From an uncultured Clostridia bacterium (GTDB lineage Bacteria; Bacillota; Clostridia; TANB77; CAG-508): 53,508 nt of DNA. How positions within the stretch are numbered: position 1 is the stretch's first letter; every line of letters begins with the position of its first letter. A model generated the notes under the pieces. That model was not told the DNA's origin. It saw only the letters and a program-made list of their open reading frames with translations, and ran no database searches. The position numbers and the translations under genes were made by a program. Positions 44,201 to 52,843 of this stretch are shown here, in pieces. The stretch spans positions 4,520 to 58,027 of the forward strand of contig CAOXTD010000006.1 in the NCBI GenBank assembly GCA_948560265.1, written 5' to 3'.

Positions 44201-45611
44201 AATAGTTAGGCCATACATAAGCCATATAAGAGTGTGGAGTTAATAATCCCCATGCACTTCCTGGATTTTTATCTATTTTTGATTGAGTATATTCATTTAA
44301 CCATACAATTTCTTCATCATCAATATTTGTACCTAAAATCCATCTCATTTCTTCAATACTAAAAGTTTCAAACCATGGTGTTATATTTACTGTATCAGTA
44401 GCTTTAAATTGTCCATTATTATATAAATCTTTATAAATTTTATAACGATCTACTGCATCTGATAAATTGTGTTCTGAAGCTTGCATCCATAAGTTTACTC
44501 TTGCAGAGTGTGTTAATGAAAGCGTTATTGCCATTCTTTTATATAAACTTCCTTTAGTTGTATCCCAGTTTAAACCTTTTTTCTCTAAAAGTTTAATACC
44601 TGCATCTGATATTGAAGTTTTATCTTCAAAGTCACTTTTATATGCTTTCAATAGTCTAGTAAGTTGTGTTAAGGAATTAAAATAACTTGCTCCATTTGGT
44701 TCTCCACCAGATATATAAAGACGTAATGCATCTACATCATTCATTAACCATGAAAGTGTTTCTTCATTATCATCACTTTCTTTCAAATATCTTTTTAAAG
44801 CATATTCTCCTACTTTATTTACTAATTCTCTTTGTAATAATGTTAATTCATATTCTCCTGAGGTAATCTCAGCTAATTCTTTGCTTTTTAATATTTCATC
44901 ATATTCTGCTACTGTTTTAATGTTAATATCACTACCTGCATCTTCTTTATAGTTCTCTGTAATAAGCATTGGCTCTACATATGCAATATGATCATTTCCG
45001 TTACTTCCATTATCATATGCTTGAAGTCTTATATATTTTGCTCCTCTAATGTCTATTTTTTCAAATACTGCATTTTGTCCTGGCATAACTACTCTATCTG
45101 CTGTCTCAGTATTTTTTAGTGTCCAGTGTTGTGCACCACTTGGATAAAATTGATCTTTATCAGATGTATAAATATATACTTTAACACCATTACCTGCACT
45201 TGAAGTTTGGTTCATACCTACATATAATGTTAAATATGGATATTTTTCGCTATATTCACTAACATCATAATATACTTCTGATGATGCATGTGCTAAAATA
45301 CCATAATCAAATTGATAAAATGCATTCTCAATTTTTATTGCTAGCTTATTTCCATTTAAATCTTGATTTACTTTAATGTTTCCCCATCCTGCATGAGATT
45401 CCTTACGATATGGGATACTATCTTCTGATAGTTCGTCTGATAAACGTAAGTATTCTCCTTTATTTGGATCTTCAGCAATTTTAGCTGTAGCCGCTAAAGT
45501 TCCATTTCCTTGAATTATAAAAAATAACATAAAAAATACGAAGAAGCATATCAATGTTTTTGCCAAAAACTTGATTGAACTTTTTTCGTTTTCTACATTT
45601 TTTCTTAACAT
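41274..45611 (-). CDS. Large secreted dockerin protein with transglutaminase-like and discoidin domains
   Basis: A 1445-residue exported protein, start ATG 45611 (AAAGGGA upstream). Order: signal peptide (residues ~18-42), an NPCBM-like carbohydrate-binding domain (about 70-200), a long helical region, a papain/transglutaminase-like core (GTGAVCGGISKSGHCIRGVH, GQPGHAAILYY, YWGIDNDVSG supplying Cys, His, Asp), two F5/8-type discoidin domains (both preceded by KYIPI-HLSIHG), and a C-terminal type I dockerin with two repeats (DIDGDGRLTVNDIALLKLHL, DIDGDGRISINDMAQMKLKL). The dockerin should dock to the cohesins encoded just upstream. Substrate unknown; mucin or cell-wall glycopeptide is plausible. 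Confidence 0.85.
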   Translation of the reverse strand: MLRKNVENEKSSIKFLAKTLICFFVFFMLFFIIQGNGTLAATAKIAEDPNKGEYLRLSDELSEDSIPYRKESHAGWGNIKVNQDLNGNKLAIKIENAFYQFDYGILAHASSEVYYDVSEYSEKYPYLTLYVGMNQTSSAGNGVKVYIYTSDKDQFYPSGAQHWTLKNTETADRVVMPGQNAVFEKIDIRGAKYIRLQAYDNGSNGNDHIAYVEPMLITENYKEDAGSDINIKTVAEYDEILKSKELAEITSGEYELTLLQRELVNKVGEYALKRYLKESDDNEETLSWLMNDVDALRLYISGGEPNGASYFNSLTQLTRLLKAYKSDFEDKTSISDAGIKLLEKKGLNWDTTKGSLYKRMAITLSLTHSARVNLWMQASEHNLSDAVDRYKIYKDLYNNGQFKATDTVNITPWFETFSIEEMRWILGTNIDDEEIVWLNEYTQSKIDKNPGSAWGLLTPHSYMAYVWPNYSNPVYYDEANKDYFNELFAVEKKNADGTVTKKGLFDYIPYRNGTPYTYKLWMNFRNKFGTGAVCGGISKSGHCIRGVHAIPSAVIGQPGHAAILYYTQNTEGKGYWGIDNDVSGWNYSEKGERMPLGWGNDRTYVRGYNVPYVILAQEALNDYENLEKAEKLVKLADVYKDDKAKQEQIYREAIKAQSINLDAWAGLAKLYVNDETKTEEDYYNLEKEMMEALKYFPFPMYNLSNYIKTKITSVEYSFKFTVLQAKILNEAKDYKGSAVLQPNLTRGFAAHLLGQIDTSLASFSFDGEDAGKIVLSSRFDGNGVRWDYSLDGKQTWKEVAFDAQEEHKLQLTTKELNDITAENDIYVHIVGANYSEENLYKIDIFESAGLPSTLYANDLENKLIASVPSMQWKYREEDDWTFYGDEEPDLTGNKTVIVRMGRTGTYLESKTSTTYEFTTNIEQNARKYIPIEHLSIHGVSTEATSNGGAAVNGIDGNMNTRYHSAWNGSDTQRYIIVKIDRPVYLSAVEYVPAAGGNGKIVDGTIWGSMDGENWEVLTSQKNLTYNPSNVATNEQAKANTKPFEIESLRKVQYVKIVADRTNGNWFAARMFNFYESTEVSAMFSFDGANAGKIILADEYQNVNWQYCIDGTNWKNGNGASYQLSREELEQVNENDNIKIRFDGNEKVATINIQKGSVIEQNVYVNDWENRLIGIANIDRLEWKLANSEEWTSYQEQEPIVGGKNTLLIRTKATGIYAASDVTEYEFTADADTETAKYIPIKHLSIHGYSSQSKDSKRPFYAPNVIDGNRNTLWHTDFAVSIAGQRAYVTIKLDSPKYISAMEFVQKKYRVDDPSLIQNMIVSVSSDGENWTEIGRKENCEQDEEFKRIDFAESMEAQYVKLEMEAYEIFASLAMVNLYEDTTKVEKVKGDIDGDGRLTVNDIALLKLHLIDIELLEGEQLEAADIDGDGRISINDMAQMKLKLLE

Positions 45612-45745
45612 AAATAATCCCTTTCTTTTCCTTTTTTTATTTTTCACCTATATAATACTATTATACTACTTTTTCTGTCTTATGTAAACATTTTCCATAA
45701 AATTTTATCACTTCCTCGAAATATTATCTATAAGATTTCAAACAC

Positions 45746-45778
45746 AAAAATGGATAGCTTCCCTAACTATCCATTTTT
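45746..45778 (-). terminator. Terminator after the LPQTG cohesin gene
   Basis: A 12-bp stem AAAAATGGATAG/CTATCCATTTTT with a 9-base loop and T tract, directly after the stop codon. It separates this gene from the large dockerin gene. Confidence 0.85.
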
Positions 45779-45786
45779 CTCTATAT

Positions 45787-46479
45787 TTATTTTCTATTTA
45801 AATCACGCATCTTCACAAAACATATTACTGCAACAGTTAGTGTTGCTACAATTCCAACTACTAAAATGACATTACTTACTCCTGTTTGTGGTAATTTTTT
45901 ATCTGGGGTAGTATCATTAGTTACTGTGTTATTCGTGTTAGGAATAACTGGTAATGTATTATCATTATCATCTGGTGTTGGATTTGGAACTGGATTATTT
46001 GTTCCTTCTTGTATTGTAATATTTTTATATACTTTTTCTACACTTAATGGAGAAGTTCCATCTGCTAATGAAATATTCTTTAATGTTACAAGAAGATTTT
46101 TCTTAGTTCCTTCTTTTACTTTAAAAGTAATTCTAAATATAGTTTCATTATTTTTTCCAAGACCATTTCTAGTAATAGCAATTTTTCCATTAGCTTCATT
46201 ATAAGAAGAACCTACTGATGGACTTTCCCAACCGTTTTGTCCTTCCATTTTTACTAATGTCAAGCTATCTTTATCATATTCTAAAGTAGCCCCTAAAGAA
46301 ATAACTCCTCTTTCAGATTGAATATCGGAAATATTAATATCTACTGTAAATTCGTCACCCTTCTTGAATTCTGTTTTCTCCATTTGCATACTAACTTTAC
46401 AAGTAAATGCTGCATTTACAGTTCCCATAATACTCATCATCATTAAAAATAATAATACTAAACTTAATACTTTTTTCAT
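45787..46479 (-). CDS. Sortase-anchored cohesin (surface scaffold) protein
   Basis: A 230-residue cell-surface protein. It has a signal peptide (KKVLSLVLLFLMMMSIMGTV), one cohesin-like beta-sandwich (residues ~25-155: EFTVDINISDIQSERGVISL, LEYDKDSLTLVKMEGQNGWE), a Pro/Asn/Thr linker, and a C-terminal sorting signal of LPQTG, hydrophobic helix and basic tail (MRDLNRK). Sortase would attach it to peptidoglycan. With the upstream cohesin-dockerin adaptor and the downstream dockerin enzyme it forms a minimal surface assembly. The cohesin call is by pattern. Confidence 0.82.
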   Translation of the reverse strand: MKKVLSLVLLFLMMMSIMGTVNAAFTCKVSMQMEKTEFKKGDEFTVDINISDIQSERGVISLGATLEYDKDSLTLVKMEGQNGWESPSVGSSYNEANGKIAITRNGLGKNNETIFRITFKVKEGTKKNLLVTLKNISLADGTSPLSVEKVYKNITIQEGTNNPVPNPTPDDNDNTLPVIPNTNNTVTNDTTPDKKLPQTGVSNVILVVGIVATLTVAVICFVKMRDLNRK

Positions 46480-46522
46480 TGTACTTCTCCTTTTAACTTT
46501 TTATCTTATTGTACTACATTTC

Positions 46523-47476
46523 TTATTTTATTTCAAATAAATTAATTAATACTAATTTAATTCTTGCCATATCATTTACACCAACTGGTTGATTATCTTC
46601 CATTTGTCCATCAACATCAGCTGCTTTTAAGTAAACACCTGTTAATGAAGTATCTGCAATATAGTGTAATTTTACTTTAGCTAAGTCATTTACTGTGATT
46701 TGTCCATCACCATCAACATCTCCAAGTACAGATGCAGTAAATTCTAAAGTTTTTCCTACTTTTATTGTCATACCAGTTGCAATCACATCATTTTCATTTA
46801 AAGTGTTTCCTGCTTGGTTTATAAATATAATAGCATCATTGTCTACATTTTCTGTAGTTACATTTTTCATAAAATCTTTTACAGTTGTTCCTGGAATTAT
46901 TTTAGCAATCATTCCATTTGCAATTTCATATTTTGTAGAAGTAATTGATTCTGGTAAATCTGGTTCTTCTGGAATTTCTACATTAATGGCTACTGTTGCA
47001 TCATTTGATAAAATAAGACCATCACCACCACTAGCTTCAATTCCTTTTAATTTAATTGTAGTTGATACATCTTCTTCTACACTTGCTTTTACTCTAAAAG
47101 CCATTTTGAAAGCATCTCCTGCTGTTGTAACTGGTGAATTACTATCTACAATGAATTTACCATTTGCTTCATTGAAAGAATTGTCTTTTAATTCCCATCC
47201 ATTTTGTGCTATAATTCCTGCATATTCTAAAATAGTTTTGTCATATTCTAATTGTGCTTGCATATAGCGTATTCCTTTTTCAATATTTTGGAAGTTATCC
47301 ATATGCACTACTAATTCAAAAGTTGCTCCTGGTGTTAATTGACTTAAATCTACAGCCTCATTTGCTGATTTTAATGTAACATCCATAGTACGTGTCGTAT
47401 TTGCACTTACAAAACTAAATTGTAATAGTGTCATTATCATTAGTAAAATAACTGTTACGGTTTTTTTGATTTTCAT
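46523..47476 (-). CDS. Cohesin-dockerin adaptor protein
   Basis: A 317-residue secreted protein with a signal peptide (KKTVTVILLMIMTLLQFSFV), a cohesin-like domain (about 30-175: ATFELVVHMDNFQNIEKGIR, LEYDKTILEYAGIIAQNGWE, parallel to the next gene), a linker/second small domain, and a C-terminal dockerin. Dockerin repeat 1 is canonical (DVDGDGQITVNDLAKVKLHY); repeat 2 carries a 6-7 residue insertion in its calcium loop (DVDGQMEDNQPVGVNDMARI). It can bind a dockerin through its cohesin and a cohesin through its dockerin, i.e. act as an adaptor. It lies 43 bp upstream of the anchored cohesin. Confidence 0.82.
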   Translation of the reverse strand: MKIKKTVTVILLMIMTLLQFSFVSANTTRTMDVTLKSANEAVDLSQLTPGATFELVVHMDNFQNIEKGIRYMQAQLEYDKTILEYAGIIAQNGWELKDNSFNEANGKFIVDSNSPVTTAGDAFKMAFRVKASVEEDVSTTIKLKGIEASGGDGLILSNDATVAINVEIPEEPDLPESITSTKYEIANGMIAKIIPGTTVKDFMKNVTTENVDNDAIIFINQAGNTLNENDVIATGMTIKVGKTLEFTASVLGDVDGDGQITVNDLAKVKLHYIADTSLTGVYLKAADVDGQMEDNQPVGVNDMARIKLVLINLFEIK

Positions 47477-47587
47477 AAATTAAATCTCTCCCTTTTTTTG
47501 GTATTTTTGTATAAACATAACAATTATTATTTTAGCACAAAACATTTCTTCAGTCAACATATTATGTAAAATATTTTTCATTTTATT

Positions 47588-48061
47588 TTACATTGTTCTA
47601 TATTGGTTTCTATCTGCTCTTTCATCCACTTCTCTATCAAACTCCTTGTTCTTATAAAACCAGTCTGTTTGCTTATCTACTGGATGTGCTTTTCTATTTT
47701 TATCTAATAATACATCAAAGAATGCTGCAAGTGGAATAATCACTCCAACTAAAGCTATTAAAAGTGATAAATAGCTATCCATTGAACCTGCTCCACTAAC
47801 AATACTCATAATGTTTTGATATAAATAATATCCATAATATAAGCCATGCGCTGCTAAATAAATACATGCTGAAAGTAGATTTCTTTTTGCTATAAAGCAA
47901 ATACATATAAATGTAACAAATAATAATACAATTTCCATTGTCATATTATCTGGTACAGCTACAAATTCTGAGCCTAAAGAATACATGACTGTCGCCATAA
48001 CTCTAAAAGCCCAAAACATAAAAGCAAACATGGCAATTAACCAACTTGATAAATTTTTCAT
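47588..48061 (-). CDS. Multi-pass membrane protein of unknown function (157 aa)
   Basis: Four hydrophobic segments (MFAFMFWAFRVMATVMYSLG, EIVLLFVTFICICFIA, LLSACIYLAAHGLYYGYYLY, LSLLIALVGVIIPLAAFF) and a hydrophilic C-terminal tail with DKQTDWFYKNKEFDREVDER. It is not recognised as a named family. It lies 18 bp after the DUF1292 gene and so is probably the last gene of the ireB-ruvX-DUF1292 operon. Confidence 0.6.
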   Translation of the reverse strand: MKNLSSWLIAMFAFMFWAFRVMATVMYSLGSEFVAVPDNMTMEIVLLFVTFICICFIAKRNLLSACIYLAAHGLYYGYYLYQNIMSIVSGAGSMDSYLSLLIALVGVIIPLAAFFDVLLDKNRKAHPVDKQTDWFYKNKEFDREVDERADRNQYRTM

Positions 48062-48079
48062 TTGTTTGCCTCCTTATTA

Positions 48080-48400
48080 TTAGTCAACAAAATTGAATTC
48101 ATCTTCAAATTTTTCTTTAAACATTTCAAATACTTTATTAAGCACTTCTTCATCTTCTACACTAACATAAGATTCTTCTTCTTCTGATTCTGTATCTTCT
48201 AATTTAAGAATCACTACTTCTCCAGGTTCTTCTGTTTCTTCCTCTTCTACAGGTAGAAGTACAACATATTCTTCTCCTTCATATTCAATTAAATCTAAAA
48301 ATTCAAATTCAACTTCATTTCCATCTTCATCATTAAGAACTAATACATTATCTAATTCCTCTCCTTGATTTTCTGGATTGTTATTTACGTCTTCACTCAT
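48080..48400 (-). CDS. DUF1292 (YrzB-like) acidic protein
   Basis: A 106-residue, extremely acidic protein. NVLVLNDEDGNEVEFEFLDL and EYEGEEYVVLLPVEEEETEE are the DUF1292 signature. In Bacillota this gene regularly follows ireB and ruvX (yrzL-yrrK-yrzB), as here. Function unsettled. Confidence 0.9.
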   Translation of the reverse strand: MSEDVNNNPENQGEELDNVLVLNDEDGNEVEFEFLDLIEYEGEEYVVLLPVEEEETEEPGEVVILKLEDTESEEEESYVSVEDEEVLNKVFEMFKEKFEDEFNFVD

Positions 48401-48513
48401 TTTTCTACTTTCTCCTCTCGTTTTTTATTTTATATATCTTTATTGTATTTCTACAATAATAATATCAATATTATTATTTCAAATTTTTCTAAAACTATAC
48501 TATTGTTTTACTT

Positions 48514-48939
48514 TTATTTATTTTGTTCTTGCTTCCTCATATATGTCTCTAAAATATATACTGCAGATATAGTATCTACAATTTCTTTTTTCTTATTTTT
48601 ATTGATATTTAAGTAATTCATTGTCTTATGAGCAGCAACAGTAGTAAGTCTTTCATCAATTGTCTCTATCGCAACTTTAGGAAATCTACATTTTAATTTA
48701 TGAATAAAATTATTTGTCACTTCCACTCTTTGAGTTTTTGTTCCATTCATATTAATTGGCATTCCTACCACAAAAATGTCAACGCCATATTTTTCTAACA
48801 ATTCTACCAATCTTTTTAATACAATCTTGTCATTTCCATTATGATGAATAGTTTCTAATCCTTGTGCCGTAATTCCTAATTCATCAGTTATTGCTATTCC
48901 TACTCTACTATCTCCATAATCAATTCCTAATTTTCTCAT
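48514..48939 (-). CDS. ruvX: Putative pre-16S rRNA nuclease / Holliday junction resolvase YqgF
   Basis: A 141-residue RNase H-fold nuclease. RKLGIDYGDSRVGIAITDEL carries the first catalytic Asp, VVGMPINMNGTKTQRVE is the conserved loop, and ETIDERLTTVAAHKTM supplies the second and third acidic residues. YqgF is implicated in 16S rRNA 5' maturation and has been proposed as a resolvase. It is directly downstream of ireB. Confidence 0.95.
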   Translation of the reverse strand: MRKLGIDYGDSRVGIAITDELGITAQGLETIHHNGNDKIVLKRLVELLEKYGVDIFVVGMPINMNGTKTQRVEVTNNFIHKLKCRFPKVAIETIDERLTTVAAHKTMNYLNINKNKKKEIVDTISAVYILETYMRKQEQNK

Positions 48940-48954
48940 TCTTTACTTCCAATT

Positions 48955-49209
48955 CTAATCATCTAGTCCAATATAGTTTTTCACCATTTTTTCTAGTAAT
49001 TCGTCTCTTTCTACTTGTCTTATCATATTTCTAGCATCATTATGACTAGTAATATAAGTGGGATCTCCTGATAAAATATATCCAACAATTTGATTAATTG
49101 GATTATATCCCTTTTCTTCCAAAGCTTTGTAAACTTCTTTTAAAATTTCTCTTGCTTTGATGTTTTTGTCTTTTTCTACTTTAAAGCTAACTGTTTCATC
49201 AGATATCAT
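48955..49209 (-). CDS. ireB: IreB family regulatory phosphoprotein
   Basis: An 84-residue protein nearly collinear with the DUF965/IreB family: DETVSFKVEKDKNIKAREIL, EVYKALEEKGYNPINQIVGY, ILSGDPTYITSHNDARNMIR. In Enterococcus, IreB is the substrate of the IreK Ser/Thr kinase controlling cephalosporin tolerance. It is the first gene of the conserved ireB-ruvX-DUF1292 set, with AGGAGG before the ATG. Confidence 0.95.
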   Translation of the reverse strand: MISDETVSFKVEKDKNIKAREILKEVYKALEEKGYNPINQIVGYILSGDPTYITSHNDARNMIRQVERDELLEKMVKNYIGLDD

Positions 49210-49220
49210 AATTTTACCTC

Positions 49221-50348
49221 CTATAAATAATTAATGGTATTTTCATTTTTTGGAGCATTATCTAAATATTCTTCCATCTTTTTAGTTAAACCTTCTAAGG
49301 CAGTTCCTTTATAATAGGTAGAGACTACAGTATTAATTCTAGGTTGCACCATCTTAATTTGGTCTTCCTTTATTTCTTGTTCTTCTAACATTTGATTTGT
49401 TAATACCTTACCATTCACTAATTTTACTTGTATTGCTTCTAATTTTTGCTTTAATCCTTTCATAAAATCAGCAACAGCATTAATCTCAATTCCAGAAAAG
49501 GCTATAGCAAATTTAGGTCCCATATATCTTACAAAAATATATTCTGCTGCTAAATTCTGTTTTGCTATTCTACTTACTTCTGTAACAATTTGATTACCTG
49601 CTTCCCTACTATATTTCTGATTAATCTCTTCTAAGTTTGCAATTCTAAATAGGCATACCGTAGAAGTAGTATATTGGTTAATAATCTTTTTACCTTCTCC
49701 ATATAAATATTCTGCAGATTTTAAACTACTATATAAGTCATCTCTGACAATATTTTCAATTACTTGTTGATTTTCTACTGTTTTCAAAACAGAAACAATA
49801 TTATTCTTTACTACTTCTAGTAATGTAGTATCAATATTATCAAATTCATGTGGTCTGCTACCTTCAATAATCCAATATCCAATATAAACATTTTCAATAT
49901 AAAGTGGATAGAACATAGCAGATTTTGCTCTGCCAAATTCCATTTTTTGATATGGTAATCTTTCTCCTTCTTTTTCTATTGTAACATATTTTGGTGTTGC
50001 AGTTTGGATACTATCTCGAAAAATCTCTTCACTTTGTAAATTTCTTAAAGTCTCCCAATGTTTTTGATCTACATTTGAAGCTTTTACTACATATTCTGTT
50101 CCATTATAAATGACAATAGTTGAATATTTAATTTCATATCTTTCAATTAAAATATCGTTGATTTTTTGAAATTTTTCATCAACAGAAGTAACTTCACTAA
50201 GTGTATTCATAAAATCCTGTAATACATTTAGACTGGTTATCTTTTGATTTAAATTATTAAAATTCTGTATTTTCTTATGTATGGACATATTATATACCAT
50301 CAATAGTCCAATAATTAGTACCAATAATAGGATAACCGCAAGTATCAA
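49221..50348 (-). CDS. GAF-like plus degenerate GGDEF membrane protein
   Basis: A 375-residue protein with one N-terminal helix (ILAVILLLVLIIGLLMVYN), a GAF-like sensor domain (about 40-190) and a C-terminal region patterned on GGDEF domains (VCLFRIANLEEINQKYSREA, RIAKQNLAAEYIFVRYMG). The signature loop reads MGPKFAI instead of GGDEF, so catalysis is unlikely and a nucleotide-binding or structural role is expected. It is co-directional with the ParA-like gene 24 bp upstream. Confidence 0.62.
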   Translation of the reverse strand: MILAVILLLVLIIGLLMVYNMSIHKKIQNFNNLNQKITSLNVLQDFMNTLSEVTSVDEKFQKINDILIERYEIKYSTIVIYNGTEYVVKASNVDQKHWETLRNLQSEEIFRDSIQTATPKYVTIEKEGERLPYQKMEFGRAKSAMFYPLYIENVYIGYWIIEGSRPHEFDNIDTTLLEVVKNNIVSVLKTVENQQVIENIVRDDLYSSLKSAEYLYGEGKKIINQYTTSTVCLFRIANLEEINQKYSREAGNQIVTEVSRIAKQNLAAEYIFVRYMGPKFAIAFSGIEINAVADFMKGLKQKLEAIQVKLVNGKVLTNQMLEEQEIKEDQIKMVQPRINTVVSTYYKGTALEGLTKKMEEYLDNAPKNENTINYL

Positions 50349-50372
50349 AAAATCACCCCTTTTCTATTTTAA

Positions 50373-52838
50373 TTAATAGTTTTTCATTCTATTTAATGTT
50401 TCATTCATTCCATTTGAAAAATTATTTGTCTGATTATTTGCATAATTATTATAGCCACCTGGCATTGTATAATTTCCATTTCCAATTAAAGGATATACCA
50501 TGTTAGCAAGTTTTGCAAATGCTGCCATGAAATTTTTAGAATACCCACTCAAGCTAATCTTACAATTAATAAGTCCTTCCAAATATCTAGAATAAGCTTG
50601 TTCTTCAAATGGTATTGTACAATATGGCACTAAATCTTTATTAAATAATTCTGTCATAAACGACATGGCAGGATCATTATAATATGCCATTCCACCAATA
50701 ATAATCTTATCTGTAATACTTCTCACTTTTACCAATTTGTTAAGCACTACTCTAATTTTTTCTGGATTTAATACGTTTTTTGCTTTTAAGTCTCTTAAGA
50801 AAGCAGTAAGTGGTTGAATCGTCAATACATCTAGACTTTGTACTAAATAAATTTCTTGAGCCTCTTTGAAATAACCATAGTTTGTTTCAAAATCACAATC
50901 TAATATTACCAAAGAATAATTTTTAATAAGTGTTTCAAGAATATTAGCATAGTCGTTGATATCTTCATTTTCTCCTGGTAAAGTAGTATACACTGTCAAA
51001 TTCTTATTTACTTGAATTCCCTTTGGTTCTCCTCTTCTTAAATTAGCCATTGCACCATAAGCAATTTTTCTTAAATCTTCCTCATTTTCTGTATAGATAT
51101 AATAAGCATTTTTATTTTGTGTCAAATCTAAAAGTGCAGTTTTAATTCCTTTTTGAGATAACATTTCGGCTAAATTGTTAACCAAGAAAGAAGTTCCGTT
51201 TTTAGAAGTTCCTACAAAGGCAACCACTTTTTTATCTCTTGTTAGTAATCCACTTAAATCTGTATTGCTTAAATTATATTTTCCTGTATTTTGTACTGCT
51301 TGTGTTGTAGCTGTTCCAAAACTTGGAATAGAACTTGGCTCTGTTTGTCTCATAACATTCTCTTGACTAATTGTTTCTTGGAAAGACTGTATTGGTTGTT
51401 GTATTGTATCTACTGGCACATTGCTGTTTAGTTGTTGTCCCATTGTAGTTTGTGTATTTGTACTTTCTTGTACTATATACATATTCTCGTCATCTAATCC
51501 TGGTAAAATCATATCTGAATATGTACTACTTGTACTATTTTGAGGCGTACTTTCTAATGTTTCATCACCCAATTCAAATAAATTAACAGGTGCTTCTGGT
51601 ACTATAGCCTCATTTGCTGAACTAGCTGTTGTACCTTCTACTTCTGACTTTCTAGGTCTGCCTCTTCTCTTTTTAGGCTCTTCTATTACTGGTGCAGAAG
51701 CTTCTTGTCCTTTTTTAGGTCTTCCTCTTTTCTTTGGTTGTGCAGTTAATACTTCTGGTGTTTCTTCTATTTCTGCCTGTGGTATTACAGGTGCTGGCTC
51801 TTCATCATCGAATCCAGCTATCATAGGAGCTTCTACTGGCTGTGGTGTATCTACTGGTGCTGTAATATCCCCTAAGATATCATCAATACCTTGTACTTGT
51901 GTATTTTCTTCTGGCATTGGTATCATAGGTTCTTCCATTTTCCTCACATTTGAGGAATTAACAGCTGATGGTATAATCACTGGTTCTGTAATTCTATTTT
52001 GCCTTAAATTTTTCTCTATAAATTCTAATTTAGGTTCTTCACTTTTTGTTGATATATTCTTTGCTTTTTTATCTGGTTTGCTGCCTTTTGGCTCATTTCC
52101 ATACCCAGTATCTTTTGTTTGCTTTTTAGATACTGTTCCTGTTCCGAAAGAAACTGCTTCTTGATATCTTGGACTATTTGCTTCTAATACAGCTTTTACT
52201 CCCAATGGTAAAAATTTTGCAATTAATCTTAATTGTGCATCTGTATATTGACTAGCAATATGTTCAAAACTCTCTACATACTTATCTTCATTTTTTCCTA
52301 ATTTTTTGTAATGATTTAAGATGTTTTGAATTTCAGTTTCACTAACATCTCCTTCATTTTCTACTTTATAATCTACATCTTCTGCATCAATACGATAATA
52401 AGATTTTGCTTCTTTTTTTCCACGAGGTCTATTTAATAACTCACATACTGTTGTAATACTTCTATCTTTTCCTAAAAGCGCATTATATACACCAATACCA
52501 AATAGTTTTACAAGTAATGGTTCTGATTTTTCTCTTCTATCTGCACAAATCAAAATAATTGGAATATCATTTCCTGATTGATTTGTTGCTTCATCACTAA
52601 TATTGTCCATTTTTTCAAAAATGAACTTATCAATAGCATCATAATTATTATTTGAAAATGGCTCTAAATCTTCACTTATAACAATTCTGTCATAATTTTT
52701 ATCCCTTTGTAACTCTTTTACAATTGCATTAAAATAATAGACATTTTTAGCTGAGATAATTTCTTTGTAATCTTGTTGATATCTCTTGATGATTGACTCA
52801 GAAATGTTTTCATTATTGACTGCAAATAATACTTTCAT
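50373..52838 (-). CDS. ParA/MinD-like ATPase with receiver-like N-terminus and two AT-hooks
   Basis: An 821-residue protein, start ATG 52838 with GGAGGGG 9 bases upstream. The N-terminal ~150 residues resemble a receiver or Rossmann domain (KVLFAVNNENISESIIKRYQ, DRIVISEDLEPFSNN). The middle is a long low-complexity Pro/Glu/Thr-rich linker with two AT-hook cores (KKRGRPKKGQ and KRRGRPRKSE, about 25 residues apart). The C-terminal ~300 residues are a SIMIBI ATPase (VVAFVGTSKNGTSFLVNNLA as Walker A-like, LVILDCDFETNYGY as Walker B). AT-hooks beside a ParA-type ATPase suggest DNA-linked positioning. Family assignment is by motif. Confidence 0.68.
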   Translation of the reverse strand: MKVLFAVNNENISESIIKRYQQDYKEIISAKNVYYFNAIVKELQRDKNYDRIVISEDLEPFSNNNYDAIDKFIFEKMDNISDEATNQSGNDIPIILICADRREKSEPLLVKLFGIGVYNALLGKDRSITTVCELLNRPRGKKEAKSYYRIDAEDVDYKVENEGDVSETEIQNILNHYKKLGKNEDKYVESFEHIASQYTDAQLRLIAKFLPLGVKAVLEANSPRYQEAVSFGTGTVSKKQTKDTGYGNEPKGSKPDKKAKNISTKSEEPKLEFIEKNLRQNRITEPVIIPSAVNSSNVRKMEEPMIPMPEENTQVQGIDDILGDITAPVDTPQPVEAPMIAGFDDEEPAPVIPQAEIEETPEVLTAQPKKRGRPKKGQEASAPVIEEPKKRRGRPRKSEVEGTTASSANEAIVPEAPVNLFELGDETLESTPQNSTSSTYSDMILPGLDDENMYIVQESTNTQTTMGQQLNSNVPVDTIQQPIQSFQETISQENVMRQTEPSSIPSFGTATTQAVQNTGKYNLSNTDLSGLLTRDKKVVAFVGTSKNGTSFLVNNLAEMLSQKGIKTALLDLTQNKNAYYIYTENEEDLRKIAYGAMANLRRGEPKGIQVNKNLTVYTTLPGENEDINDYANILETLIKNYSLVILDCDFETNYGYFKEAQEIYLVQSLDVLTIQPLTAFLRDLKAKNVLNPEKIRVVLNKLVKVRSITDKIIIGGMAYYNDPAMSFMTELFNKDLVPYCTIPFEEQAYSRYLEGLINCKISLSGYSKNFMAAFAKLANMVYPLIGNGNYTMPGGYNNYANNQTNNFSNGMNETLNRMKNY

Positions 52839-52843
52839 TCGTT

